Below are positions 34,553 to 42,065 of a stretch of DNA of 64,000 bases, one piece after another; within the stretch, counting starts at the first letter, position 1; the number at the start of each line of letters is the position of its first letter. The position numbers were made by a program, and so were the translations under genes. The stretch is from positions 1,674,001-1,738,000 of the forward strand of contig NZ_AP022610.1 of NCBI RefSeq assembly GCF_010729665.1. The letters are read 5' to 3'. The notes below the pieces were generated by a model. The model did not search any database. It saw only the letters and a list, made by a program, of their open reading frames with translations, and was not told where the DNA came from. The stretch is from Mycolicibacterium madagascariense. Its GTDB lineage: Bacteria > Actinomycetota > Actinomycetes > Mycobacteriales > Mycobacteriaceae.

Positions 34553-35493
34553 TGGGGTCTGACCACCTCGCCCGACGCTTCCTGCACGTCAACCTGAACT
34601 GCGCATCGCTCGATGCGACCGAGGGTCTCTACGCGGCCAGGCTCGGTCTCTCGGCACGGATGCGGACCGATCCGAGCGTCGCCACCGACGGCAGCATCCT
34701 GGGCCTCGACGGCGAAACCTTCTGTGCGACATCGTTTCTCTACGATTCGCGGGGCGGTCGCGGCGGGTGTGCCCTCGAGGCCATCGAGTACTTCGATCCG
34801 AAGCTCGCGCAGGATTCGAGCACCGACCCGACCCGGCCGGGCATTCGATCGGCGTTGCTCACCGTCGCCGATCTCGACGCCACCATCGCGACCCTGCGCG
34901 AGAGCGACATCGCCACGAGCGACGCCGTCGACGGGTTGATCTCGGGCGCCGAGGCGGTGCTCTTGGTCGATCCCGATGGCGTGGTCGTCGAAATCGCCGA
35001 GGCGCCGAGCGACAAGCCGGGTGCGCTGTTCGCCGGCATCCGCATCGCCGCCATCGACGCCGTCGCCACGGGGGAGTTCCTGACGGCGATCGGCTTCATC
35101 GAGGTCGAGGCCCCCGCCGCGGCGAAGATCGCTACCGATCGACTCACACCGGGCGGCTCAGCGGAGCCGGAGGAATGCGTCGTCGCACGGTATGTGCTCG
35201 CCGAGGACGCTCAGCAGTTCAGTCTGTGCGTCGTTCAGCATCCCGACACCCGTGGCAAGGATCCGGTGCCGTGGGGTGGCAATCGCCAGGGTCTCTACCG
35301 CGCGGCGCTGCGCGTCGAGGACGTCCACGCCGCGATGGCCGAGCTGCCGAATCACGTTCAGCGCATGGGTGATCCGGTGTGGTGTCCGTTGCCGGGCACG
35401 AAGATCGAGGGCCTGCACATCTCGTTCCTGCGGTCACCCGACGGCGTGGTGTTCGAGTTCGTCGAGCGCCCGCTGAGCTTCTTCGCGCGATGA
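34552..35493 (+). CDS. Two-domain VOC (glyoxalase/dioxygenase-fold) protein
   Basis: A 313-residue protein with two vicinal-oxygen-chelate modules (~8-155 and 160-310). Features such as FLHVNLNCASLDATEGLYA at the start, VLLVDPDGVVVEIAE midway and SPDGVVFEFVE at the end mark the paired beta-alpha-beta-beta-beta units. VOC proteins bind a divalent metal and act as lyases, epimerases or ring-cleaving dioxygenases, or have no catalysis. It starts at GTG 34552, sharing one base with the CoA-transferase stop. The exact reaction is unknown. Confidence 0.8.
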   Translation: MGSDHLARRFLHVNLNCASLDATEGLYAARLGLSARMRTDPSVATDGSILGLDGETFCATSFLYDSRGGRGGCALEAIEYFDPKLAQDSSTDPTRPGIRSALLTVADLDATIATLRESDIATSDAVDGLISGAEAVLLVDPDGVVVEIAEAPSDKPGALFAGIRIAAIDAVATGEFLTAIGFIEVEAPAAAKIATDRLTPGGSAEPEECVVARYVLAEDAQQFSLCVVQHPDTRGKDPVPWGGNRQGLYRAALRVEDVHAAMAELPNHVQRMGDPVWCPLPGTKIEGLHISFLRSPDGVVFEFVERPLSFFAR

Positions 35494-35504
35494 GGGTGTG
35501 ACCG

Positions 35505-36293
35505 GTGGATCTTCAGATGGTGGGCAAGGGGTACGTCGTCGTCGGTGGAACGGCGGGCATGGGGCTGGCGGCGGGGCGGGCACTGGCGCGCGAGGGCGCC
35601 TCCGTCGTGCTGGTCGGACGCGATGCCGACCGGGCGAAACGGGCTGCCGAGGACGTCGCCGCCGCGGGTGCCGCGGCGGCGCATGGACTGTCCTCCGACG
35701 TGAGTCAACCCGGAGCGGCCGTGGCCGCGGTGGAGGAGGCGGTTCGGATCCTTGGCAGGCTCGACGGCATCGCGATCACGATGGGCACCGCGGGCATGAT
35801 GCCCATCGACTCGGATGACGACGCCTGGGAGACGGCGTTCCGCGACGTGTTGCTTGCCACGACGCGCAGCGTGCAGGCCGCGCTGCCGCACCTGACGGTC
35901 AACGGCGGCGCGATAGTCACCACGGCGGCCTACTCGGCGCGCTCGCCGCACGAGCCGCGACTTCCGTACGCCAGCCTCAAGGCCGCGGTCGCCACGTTCA
36001 CCAGAGGCATCGCCCGCACGCACGGCAAGGCGGGCATCCGCGCCAATAGCGTGGCACCGGGGGCAGTGGAAACCGATGCGCTGCATGCCATTCGGGGATA
36101 TGTCGCCGAGAGCAAGGGCTACCCCTACGAGGAGGCGCTGGAGCGGGCGCTGGTGGAGGACTTCGGCTTCGACGCTGCCCTCGGGCGGCCCGGCCAGCCG
36201 GACGAGATCGGTGCCTTGATCGCCTTCCTGCTGTCGGACGTCGCTGCCTTCGTCACCGGGCAGACCATCTTCGCCGACGGCGGGGCGCCCTGA
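35505..36293 (+). CDS. Short-chain dehydrogenase/reductase
   Basis: A 262-residue SDR. GGTAGMGLAAG (14-24) is a slightly variant nucleotide-binding motif, and YASLK supplies the catalytic Tyr and Lys. NSVAPGAVETDA and TGQTIFADGGAP are typical C-terminal segments. GTG 35505 lies 11 nt after the VOC stop and is the last gene of the 31829-36293 operon. It probably acts on a hydroxy- or ketoacyl intermediate. Confidence 0.9.
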   Translation: MDLQMVGKGYVVVGGTAGMGLAAGRALAREGASVVLVGRDADRAKRAAEDVAAAGAAAAHGLSSDVSQPGAAVAAVEEAVRILGRLDGIAITMGTAGMMPIDSDDDAWETAFRDVLLATTRSVQAALPHLTVNGGAIVTTAAYSARSPHEPRLPYASLKAAVATFTRGIARTHGKAGIRANSVAPGAVETDALHAIRGYVAESKGYPYEEALERALVEDFGFDAALGRPGQPDEIGALIAFLLSDVAAFVTGQTIFADGGAP

Positions 36294-36327
36294 GATGAAG
36301 AACCCCGTAACGCGGAGTCACGGTATG

Positions 36328-36360
36328 TTGGTAATGAATGCCAAGTTGATACATTGCCAA
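36328..36360. promoter_or_regulatory. Inverted repeat upstream of vapB (likely autoregulatory operator)
   Basis: TTGGTAATG (36328-36336) and CATTGCCAA (36352-36360) form a 9-bp inverted repeat with one mismatch, 16 bp upstream of the antitoxin start. VapBC complexes usually bind such palindromes at their own promoters. Confidence 0.6.
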
Positions 36361-36376
36361 CAGTTGGAGTGTTCAG

Positions 36377-36598
36377 GTGGCGGTGACACAAATCGACCTC
36401 GACGATGAAGCGCTGGCCGAAGTCATGCGGATCGCCGGTGTGCGCACCAAGAAGGATGCCGTAAACCTCGCGATGCGCGATTTCGTCGAGCGTTTTCGCC
36501 GTATCGAGGCCCTGGCCGGGTCTCGCGAGCAGTCAAAGAACTGGGATTACGAGAGCAGTCTTGCCGTACGTGCCGCCGAAAAGACCGTCGGGGCTTGA
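36377..36598 (+). CDS. VapB-family antitoxin
   Basis: A 73-residue type II antitoxin. The N-terminal half (VTQIDLDDEALAEVMRIAG, then TKKDAVNLAMRDFVERFRR) is the ribbon-helix-helix-like VapB pattern found in mycobacteria; the C-terminal part would wrap its PIN-domain toxin. It starts at GTG 36377 behind an inverted repeat. The downstream toxin frame is broken, so this antitoxin is probably an orphan that could still repress its own promoter. Confidence 0.85.
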   Translation: MAVTQIDLDDEALAEVMRIAGVRTKKDAVNLAMRDFVERFRRIEALAGSREQSKNWDYESSLAVRAAEKTVGA

Positions 36599-37033
36599 TC
36601 TCGTTCTTGGTGAACTCATCTGCAGTGTGGCGTCTGCAGCGTCACCCCGGAACTCACCGAGGCCTGGCACTCCTCGCTCGTCAGTGGCGCCATTGGTTCG
36701 TGTGAACCGCAACGAGCCGAGTTCCGCCGGTCAGCCCGGAATCGTGCCGAGTTCGATGAAATGAACGAGATGTTTCGCGATGTCTACCCCGACGTGCCGT
36801 TGCCGAAATCGGTATGGCGATGGATGGATTCAGCACAGCACCGACTCGCGGGGTCGGGTGCAGTGCGTGCCCTATCCGTTGTCGACCTGCTGATCTGCGG
36901 TATCGCGGCGGCGCGGGATCTCGTCATTCTTCATGACGACAACGATTACGAACTTGCCGAGCGTCACCTGCCAGGCATCAGAGTGCGACGTGTCGTTCGG
37001 CCCGGCCAGCGGCTGACCGGCGGGGCGCCCTGA
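36595..37033 (+). pseudogene. VapC PIN-domain toxin, frameshifted and mutated
   Basis: Reading from TTG 36595 (overlapping the vapB stop) gives a VapC-like start with VNSSAVWRLQRHP, where family members usually have VDSSAVW; the first PIN acidic residue is thus Asn. In the run of four C at 36645-36648 the frame is lost. Dropping one C restores LTEAWHSSLVSG, EPQRAEFRRSARN, and the rest of the PIN domain including SVVDLL and HDDNDYE. Two separate lesions suggest real decay instead of a sequencing slip. It probably carries no active RNase. Confidence 0.8.
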
Positions 37034-37034
37034 C

Positions 37035-37475
37035 TCACGCCGTCGACCCCGGCCGCTTCCCGTCGATCGAGACCCGACGCCGGGCGAACAACCAGTGGCC
37101 ATCGACCGGCACCAACTCGTCGCGGTAGCGACCCCAGTGGTCGACCGCGTCGACCAGGAACACCGCGAAATAGGCGTCCGAGGTGATCCGGTCGGGCGCG
37201 ATCGAGGTGAACAGCAGGTTGGCGACGTAGTGCCGCATGATGTGATGCGTGCCCGGCGGCGGCGCGTCCGTGCGGGGGAACTGAGCGGCCACCTCGCCGA
37301 GCGTGGCCGCGATCTCGCTTCTGCCGTGTGCGCTGAAGCGATCCTTGACCTCGAGCACACCGTCCTCGGTGAAGCACTCGGCCAACTCCGCCAGGCGCCC
37401 GCGGTCACCCGCGTGGTTGTAGCGGGCGTAGGTGTCGCGCACGGATTCTCGCGCGAGCAATTCCTCCAGTGTCAT
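37035..37475 (-). CDS. SnoaL/NTF2-like protein
   Basis: A 146-residue NTF2-fold protein. The N-terminal helix MTLEELLARESVRDTYARY and the AGDRGRLAELAECFTEDGVLEV segment are typical of SnoaL-like/SgcJ domains, followed by strands such as HHIMRHYVANLLF and GHWLFARRRV. Members act as isomerases, dehydratases or hydrolases, or only bind ligands. ATG 37475 follows GGGAG. It is the last gene of the long minus-strand operon 43570-37035. The function within the pathway is unassigned. Confidence 0.85.
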   Translation of the reverse strand: MTLEELLARESVRDTYARYNHAGDRGRLAELAECFTEDGVLEVKDRFSAHGRSEIAATLGEVAAQFPRTDAPPPGTHHIMRHYVANLLFTSIAPDRITSDAYFAVFLVDAVDHWGRYRDELVPVDGHWLFARRRVSIDGKRPGSTA

Positions 37476-37498
37476 GGCACTCCCATCGGGTGTCTCGT

Positions 37499-38410
37499 CT
37501 ACGTGGCGGGCAGCGGCCCGACCAGTCCGCGCGGTGACGTACCGTACAGCCAGCTGACGGCCTGGCTGAGCTCCGAGAACGTCAGCGCAGCACCATCTTT
37601 CGCGTAGTACGCGCCAGGTGCCTCGGTGAAGCCCTGGATGCGTGTCAGCTTGCCACCGTTGATCCGTAGGATCTGTCCCGTCAACCAGGACGACTGCGCG
37701 GATTGCAGCCAGGCGACCACTGCCGAGCTGCGGGCGGGATCCAGAGCGGGATCGTCGGCGCGGTCGGCGAACACGTCGGCGGTCATCCGGGAGGCCGCCA
37801 ACGGTGAGATCGCATTGACCGCAACACCGTATCGCTGCGCTTCGAGCGCGGTCACCACGGTCAGATTGGCGATGGCGGCCTTGGCGGCGCCGTAGGCGCT
37901 CTGCCCGACGTTGCCCCACAGCCCGGCTCCCGACACGGTGTTGACGACGTGTGCGTCGATCGGATTGCCCGCCTTGGACTGGGCCCGCCAGTATTCGCAG
38001 GCGTGCCGGGTGACGGCGAACGTGCCTTTGAGGTGTACCGCGATGACGGCGTCCCAGTCGGCCTCGGTGGCGACGGCGACCATGGCATCCCGCAGGATCC
38101 CGGCGTTGTTCACCACCCCGGTCAGCGACCCGAACGTGTCGACGGCCGCCGAGATCATGTCGGCGACGTCGGCCCAGGCCGAGACGGAACCGGTGTGCGC
38201 GATGGCCTTTCCGCCGGTCGACTCGATCTCGGCCACGACGTCGGCCGCCGGCCCCGAGCCGTCACCGCTGGAGCCGTCGGTGCCGACCCCCGGGTCGTTG
38301 ACGACGACCGCGGCGCCTTGGCGCGCCAGCTCGAGGCAGTGTGCACGGCCGATCCCGCGACCGCCCCCGGTGACCAGGACGACCTTGCCGGTCAGCGGAC
38401 CTTCAGACAT
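37499..38410 (-). CDS. Short-chain dehydrogenase (MFE-2/hydroxyacyl-CoA dehydrogenase-like)
   Basis: A 303-residue SDR with TGGGRGIGRAH, an insert NDPGVGTDGSSGDGSGPAAD (residues ~38-57) typical of peroxisomal-MFE2-like 3-hydroxyacyl-CoA dehydrogenases, NNAGILRD, and a Ser...YGAAK active site. It probably oxidises a 3-hydroxyacyl-CoA with NAD. ATG 38410 has GGAG upstream; a TTG at 38419 is possible but weaker. It lies between the CoA-transferase and the SnoaL-like gene with short gaps. Confidence 0.92.
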   Translation of the reverse strand: MSEGPLTGKVVLVTGGGRGIGRAHCLELARQGAAVVVNDPGVGTDGSSGDGSGPAADVVAEIESTGGKAIAHTGSVSAWADVADMISAAVDTFGSLTGVVNNAGILRDAMVAVATEADWDAVIAVHLKGTFAVTRHACEYWRAQSKAGNPIDAHVVNTVSGAGLWGNVGQSAYGAAKAAIANLTVVTALEAQRYGVAVNAISPLAASRMTADVFADRADDPALDPARSSAVVAWLQSAQSSWLTGQILRINGGKLTRIQGFTEAPGAYYAKDGAALTFSELSQAVSWLYGTSPRGLVGPLPAT

Positions 38411-38428
38411 CTTCGGCAATCTCCTTCA

Positions 38429-39619
38429 TCACGAGAACAATTCGGCGATCAGGCGCTGACGCTCCGACCAACTGGCCGCGCGCAGATCCGCGTGACCGCG
38501 CTCGGTGACGATGACGTCGACGTCGTGTGCCGGGGTCGATGCCGGTCGGCTGAGTCGCTCGACCAGGGGTGGCCTTCCGTTGACGCGCGACGGCACGGCG
38601 ATGATCGACAGGCCGCCTTCGCTGAGTCGGCCGGCGGTGCAGTAGTCCGGGTGACCGCCGATGCCGCCGAACACCTTCTCGCCGATGCCTTCGACGTTGA
38701 CCTGGCCGTAGGGATCGATCTCGATGGCGGTGTTCACCGCGACGAACGGCACTCCGCGCGACAGTCGGGTGAGGTCATGGGTGTGTTCGACGCCGTGCAG
38801 GATGGCGCGGCCGTCGGCCCAGTCATACAGCTCGTCACCACCGAAGAGGTACGTCGCCGACGGCGTTCCCTCGAGCAGACCGTTCTTGTCGAGGTCGACC
38901 ACGGCGTCGGTGAGCATGCCGGTATCGATCCGCAACGGCACCTGCGCGCGTCGCAAGAGCGCCGTCCCGAGCTGACCCGGCCCGTACTGCAGACGGGCAC
39001 CAGCCGGGATCAACCGCAACACGTGATCGGCGAGCGCGTCGTGCAGCGGTTCGGGATCGCGCTGCGGCACCTTCGTCAGGCCGAATCGCACCGTGCCGAG
39101 CACCTCGACCTCGGAGTCGTCGAGCGCGGGTCCGGCGGCCGCAGCGGGCGCCCTGGCGTCGACGACACCCAAAGTCCGCGTGCCGGAGTCGAACACCGCG
39201 CGCTGCCAGGACACCTCGCTGCCGAACTGCAACCGGCCGTCACGACGCACCAGTCGGGTGAGCAGCACGTCGGGCCGCAACACGTCGGCCACGAGCGCAG
39301 GGATCGCGGCCAACCGCGTCGGCAGGAAGCGCGCGGTGGGGCTGCGCAAGACGTCGCGCACGCCCCACCCCGGCATCAGCGCCACCACCTCGGCGAAGGC
39401 GTCGGCGTCCAACCCGTCGACGGGCGTCGGCAGCCAACCCACGATCAGACGGATCCCACCCACCTCGCGCGCGACCGCGCTCAGCGACGCTCCCACTGAT
39501 GCGTCGTCGTCGAGGCGGCACAGCGTGCCCACGCCATCACCGAGTGCCAGCGTCATCCCGGGGCGCAACGCTCGCCGCAGCGCACCCTCCAGGGCGGTAG
39601 CCGTCAATCGCATCGTCAT
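38429..39619 (-). CDS. Acetyl-CoA hydrolase/CoA-transferase family protein (Cat1-like)
   Basis: A 396-residue family I CoA-transferase resembling acetyl-CoA hydrolase/4-hydroxybutyrate CoA-transferase. Its C-terminal half holds VNTAIEIDPYGQVNVE (catalytic-Glu region), GGIGGHPDYCTAGRLSEGG and VDVIVTERGHADLR. It should transfer or hydrolyse CoA. ATG 39619 overlaps (ATGA) the stop of the last of four 11-codon minicistrons in a tandem repeat, which favours this start over the ATG two codons later. No other ribosome site is evident. Confidence 0.87.
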   Translation of the reverse strand: MTMRLTATALEGALRRALRPGMTLALGDGVGTLCRLDDDASVGASLSAVAREVGGIRLIVGWLPTPVDGLDADAFAEVVALMPGWGVRDVLRSPTARFLPTRLAAIPALVADVLRPDVLLTRLVRRDGRLQFGSEVSWQRAVFDSGTRTLGVVDARAPAAAAGPALDDSEVEVLGTVRFGLTKVPQRDPEPLHDALADHVLRLIPAGARLQYGPGQLGTALLRRAQVPLRIDTGMLTDAVVDLDKNGLLEGTPSATYLFGGDELYDWADGRAILHGVEHTHDLTRLSRGVPFVAVNTAIEIDPYGQVNVEGIGEKVFGGIGGHPDYCTAGRLSEGGLSIIAVPSRVNGRPPLVERLSRPASTPAHDVDVIVTERGHADLRAASWSERQRLIAELFS

Positions 39620-39743
39620 CGGGATACTCGGCTATTCGCGCAAGCGCTCATCGGGATACTCGGCTCTTCGCGCAAGCGCTCATCGGGATACTCGGCTCTT
39701 CGCGCAAGCGCTCATCGGGATACTCGGCTCTTCGCGCAAGCGC
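39616..39743 (-). repeat. Four tandem 32-bp repeats forming coupled minicistrons
   Basis: Units at 39616-39647, 39648-39679, 39680-39711 and 39712-39743 are identical except for one base in the first. On the minus strand each encodes M-S-A-C-A-K-S-R-V-S-R then TGA (Asn for Lys in the last unit read), and each TGA overlaps the next ATG as ATGA. The chain begins at the dehydrogenase stop (39744-39747) and ends at the CoA-transferase start (39619). Confidence 0.95.
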
Positions 39744-40889
39744 TCATCGCGGTTCTTTGGGGAGCCCCAAGACCCGCTCCCCGAGGATGTTGCGCTGAAT
39801 CTCGCTGGTGCCGCCCAGGATGGTCTGGGCTCGACCGACGAGCATGTGGTGCACCAGTTCGTCGTCCGCAGGGTCGACGCAGGCGTCCACCCCGAGCACC
39901 TCGGTGGCCATGTCGCCGAGGTCCTGATCGGTCTCCGAGGTCATCAGCTTGAGCACCGAGAACGCCGGTGACGTCAGATCACCCGACGCGATCGCGCGCT
40001 GCCAGGTGTAGCGCAGCAGCCACATTCGAGACCACAGCTTCGTCATCGACCGCCCCAACACCGGGTCGAGGAGATCGTGTTCGCGCGCCGCATCCACCAT
40101 GCGCTCGTGGAGTCGAAACATCGACACGGCCTGGGTGCCCAGCGTCAACCGTTCGCGGCCGAGCGTCACCATGGCGACGGCCCAACCCTGCCCCACGTCA
40201 CCCACGAGCGCGTCGTCTCCGACTTCGGCGCCGTCGAAGAACACCTCGTTGAACTTGCTCTCACCGTCCATCTGGATCAGCGGCCGCACCGTCACGCCAG
40301 GGGTGTCCATCGGCAGGACGAACATCGACAGGCCGCGATACCTGTCGGGACCCGTGCGCGCCAGCAGCAAGCCGTAGTCCGCCGAGGCGGCCGCCGAACT
40401 CCACACCTTCTGACCCTCTATGCGCCAACCGTTCTCCGTACGCTCGGCGCGAGTGCGGAGGCCGGCGAGGTCCGAGCCCGCGCCCGGCTCGGAGAACAGC
40501 TGCGTCCAGACGGCGTCGCCGAGCCGGATCGGCTCCAGATAGCGCTCCTTCTGCTCGGGGCTGCCGAAGGCGATCAGTACCGGACCCACCAGATCGACGC
40601 CGGTGATGTTCAGTTGGCGGGGCACACCTGCGCGGGCGCACTCCTCGGCGAAGACGGCCTGATACGCAACCGACGCTGCGGCACCGCCGAATTCGAGCGG
40701 CCAGTCCAGGCATGTGTAACCGTGATCGGCGAGATACCGGTGCCACGCACGGCCCGGCTCGACGTCGTGGGCAGTGGGCGTGGGTCCGTAGTTCCGCAAC
40801 CCGGCGGGTTTCGGTGCGCTGGTGAGGAATTCGCGAAATTGCGCGCGGAGGGCGCCGATGTCCTCGACGAGGTCGGGGGAGGCCGTCAC
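39744..40889 (-). CDS. Acyl-CoA dehydrogenase alpha-type subunit
   Basis: A 381-residue dehydrogenase with FSEPGAGSDLAGLR, EGQKVWSS, YRGLSMFVLPMDTPG and C-terminal ILGGTSEIQRNILGERVLGLPKEPR. GTG 40889 is chosen for GAAGGAG 6 nt upstream; extension to 40916 would include that site. It pairs with the beta-like gene at 40920-42065, giving the third alpha/beta set in the window. Its TGA overlaps the first ATG of the tandem-repeat minicistrons. Confidence 0.92.
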   Translation of the reverse strand: MTASPDLVEDIGALRAQFREFLTSAPKPAGLRNYGPTPTAHDVEPGRAWHRYLADHGYTCLDWPLEFGGAAASVAYQAVFAEECARAGVPRQLNITGVDLVGPVLIAFGSPEQKERYLEPIRLGDAVWTQLFSEPGAGSDLAGLRTRAERTENGWRIEGQKVWSSAAASADYGLLLARTGPDRYRGLSMFVLPMDTPGVTVRPLIQMDGESKFNEVFFDGAEVGDDALVGDVGQGWAVAMVTLGRERLTLGTQAVSMFRLHERMVDAAREHDLLDPVLGRSMTKLWSRMWLLRYTWQRAIASGDLTSPAFSVLKLMTSETDQDLGDMATEVLGVDACVDPADDELVHHMLVGRAQTILGGTSEIQRNILGERVLGLPKEPR

Positions 40890-40919
40890 CGAGACTCCTT
40901 CAGAAGAGCTGGCCACTGG

Positions 40920-42065
40920 TCACCGTCCGCCGAGGAGGTTGGTCACCGCGGCCAGCCGGTCCCAATGCTGGGCGGGGGAGCCGAGCACCACTTCGTCGGT
41001 TCGCGCCCGCCGGAGGTAGAGGTGTGCGGGGTCCTCCCAGGTGAAGCCGATGCCGCCGTGAATCTGCACGTTGGTGGCCGCGGCGTTGCGCAGGGATTCC
41101 GAGCACACCGCCTTGGCCATGCTGGCGCGCCACGGCGCCTCCTCGGCGATGGTGGGGTCGTCGGTGTCGCACGCCTGGAGTGCGGCCTGAGACGCCGAGC
41201 GTGCCCATTCGAGGTCGACGAGCATGTTGGCGCACTTGTGCTTGACGGCCTGGAAGCCGCCGATCGGACGACCGAACTGCTCGCGGGTGCGCGCGTGCGC
41301 GGTGGCGATCTCGAGCACCCGCTCGCAGGCGCCGACCTGTTCGGCCGACAGCACCGCGAGAGCCACGTCGACGTTGCGCTGCACGACGTCGTCGATCGGC
41401 CCGTCCCAGGAGATGCGGGTGGCCGACGCCCCGCTCAGCGTGATGGTGGCCATCGGTCGGGTGCCGTCCAGTACCCGTTCGGAGTGCACGTCGACGCCGT
41501 CGCCCCCGGCGTCGAGGAGGAAGACCGCGGGCTCGCCGTCGGCGTTGGCGACGACGACGACGTCGTCGGCCGCGGCGCCACCGAGCACGTGGCGCACGGT
41601 GCCGTCGACGCGCCACTGGCCGGCGGACTGCTTGGCGTGCAGCGTGATTGCCGACCTGCGCCACACGCCGCCGTCTCCGGTGAGTGCGGCTGCTGCCGTG
41701 CGCCGTCCCTCGACGAGCGCGGTGAGCCGCTTCTCCGCATCGGGGTCGTGGTCGGCCAGATCGAGCAGCAGCCCGGTCGCCAGCACCGTGGAGCTGACGA
41801 AGGGCACGGGCGCGAGCACGCGCCCCAATTCGTGAGCGACGACGCCCAGCGCCGACGTGCCGTAGCCCGCGCCGCCGAACTCCTCCGGCAGCGCGATGGC
41901 GGCGATGCCGACCTGATTGCAGAGCACGTCCCACAGCGCGGTGTCGAAGCCGGCACCGTCAGCGTAGGCGACGGCGCGCACCCTCTCCTCGGGTGCCAGA
42001 CGTTCACAGGCGGAACGCACGGACTGCGCCAGCTCCCGGCGTTCGTCGTCTGCCAACGCCGTCAT
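40920..42065 (-). CDS. Acyl-CoA dehydrogenase beta-type subunit
   Basis: A 381-residue acyl-CoA dehydrogenase relative. The N-terminal domain (LPEEFGGAGYGTSALGVVAHELG) is clear, but the central FAD segment is degenerate (AAALTGDGGVWRRSAITLHAK). The C-terminal domain has AHARTREQFGRPIGGFQAVKH and QIHGGIGFTWEDPAHLYLRR. It fits the second subunit of a heteromeric dehydrogenase. ATG 42065 overlaps the CoA ligase stop by ATGA. It precedes the alpha gene by 30 nt, the reverse gene order of the other two pairs. Confidence 0.9.
   Translation of the reverse strand: MTALADDERRELAQSVRSACERLAPEERVRAVAYADGAGFDTALWDVLCNQVGIAAIALPEEFGGAGYGTSALGVVAHELGRVLAPVPFVSSTVLATGLLLDLADHDPDAEKRLTALVEGRRTAAAALTGDGGVWRRSAITLHAKQSAGQWRVDGTVRHVLGGAAADDVVVVANADGEPAVFLLDAGGDGVDVHSERVLDGTRPMATITLSGASATRISWDGPIDDVVQRNVDVALAVLSAEQVGACERVLEIATAHARTREQFGRPIGGFQAVKHKCANMLVDLEWARSASQAALQACDTDDPTIAEEAPWRASMAKAVCSESLRNAAATNVQIHGGIGFTWEDPAHLYLRRARTDEVVLGSPAQHWDRLAAVTNLLGGR

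Noticed and set aside
39616..39743. Possible CRISPR array because of four 32-bp repeats
   Set aside because: The units abut with no spacers and there are no cas genes; it is a plain tandem repeat.
39093..39971. Plus-strand open frame crossing the tandem repeat
   Set aside because: It is antisense to the CoA-transferase and dehydrogenase and translates the 32-bp repeat in rotating frames. There is no start context or family resemblance.
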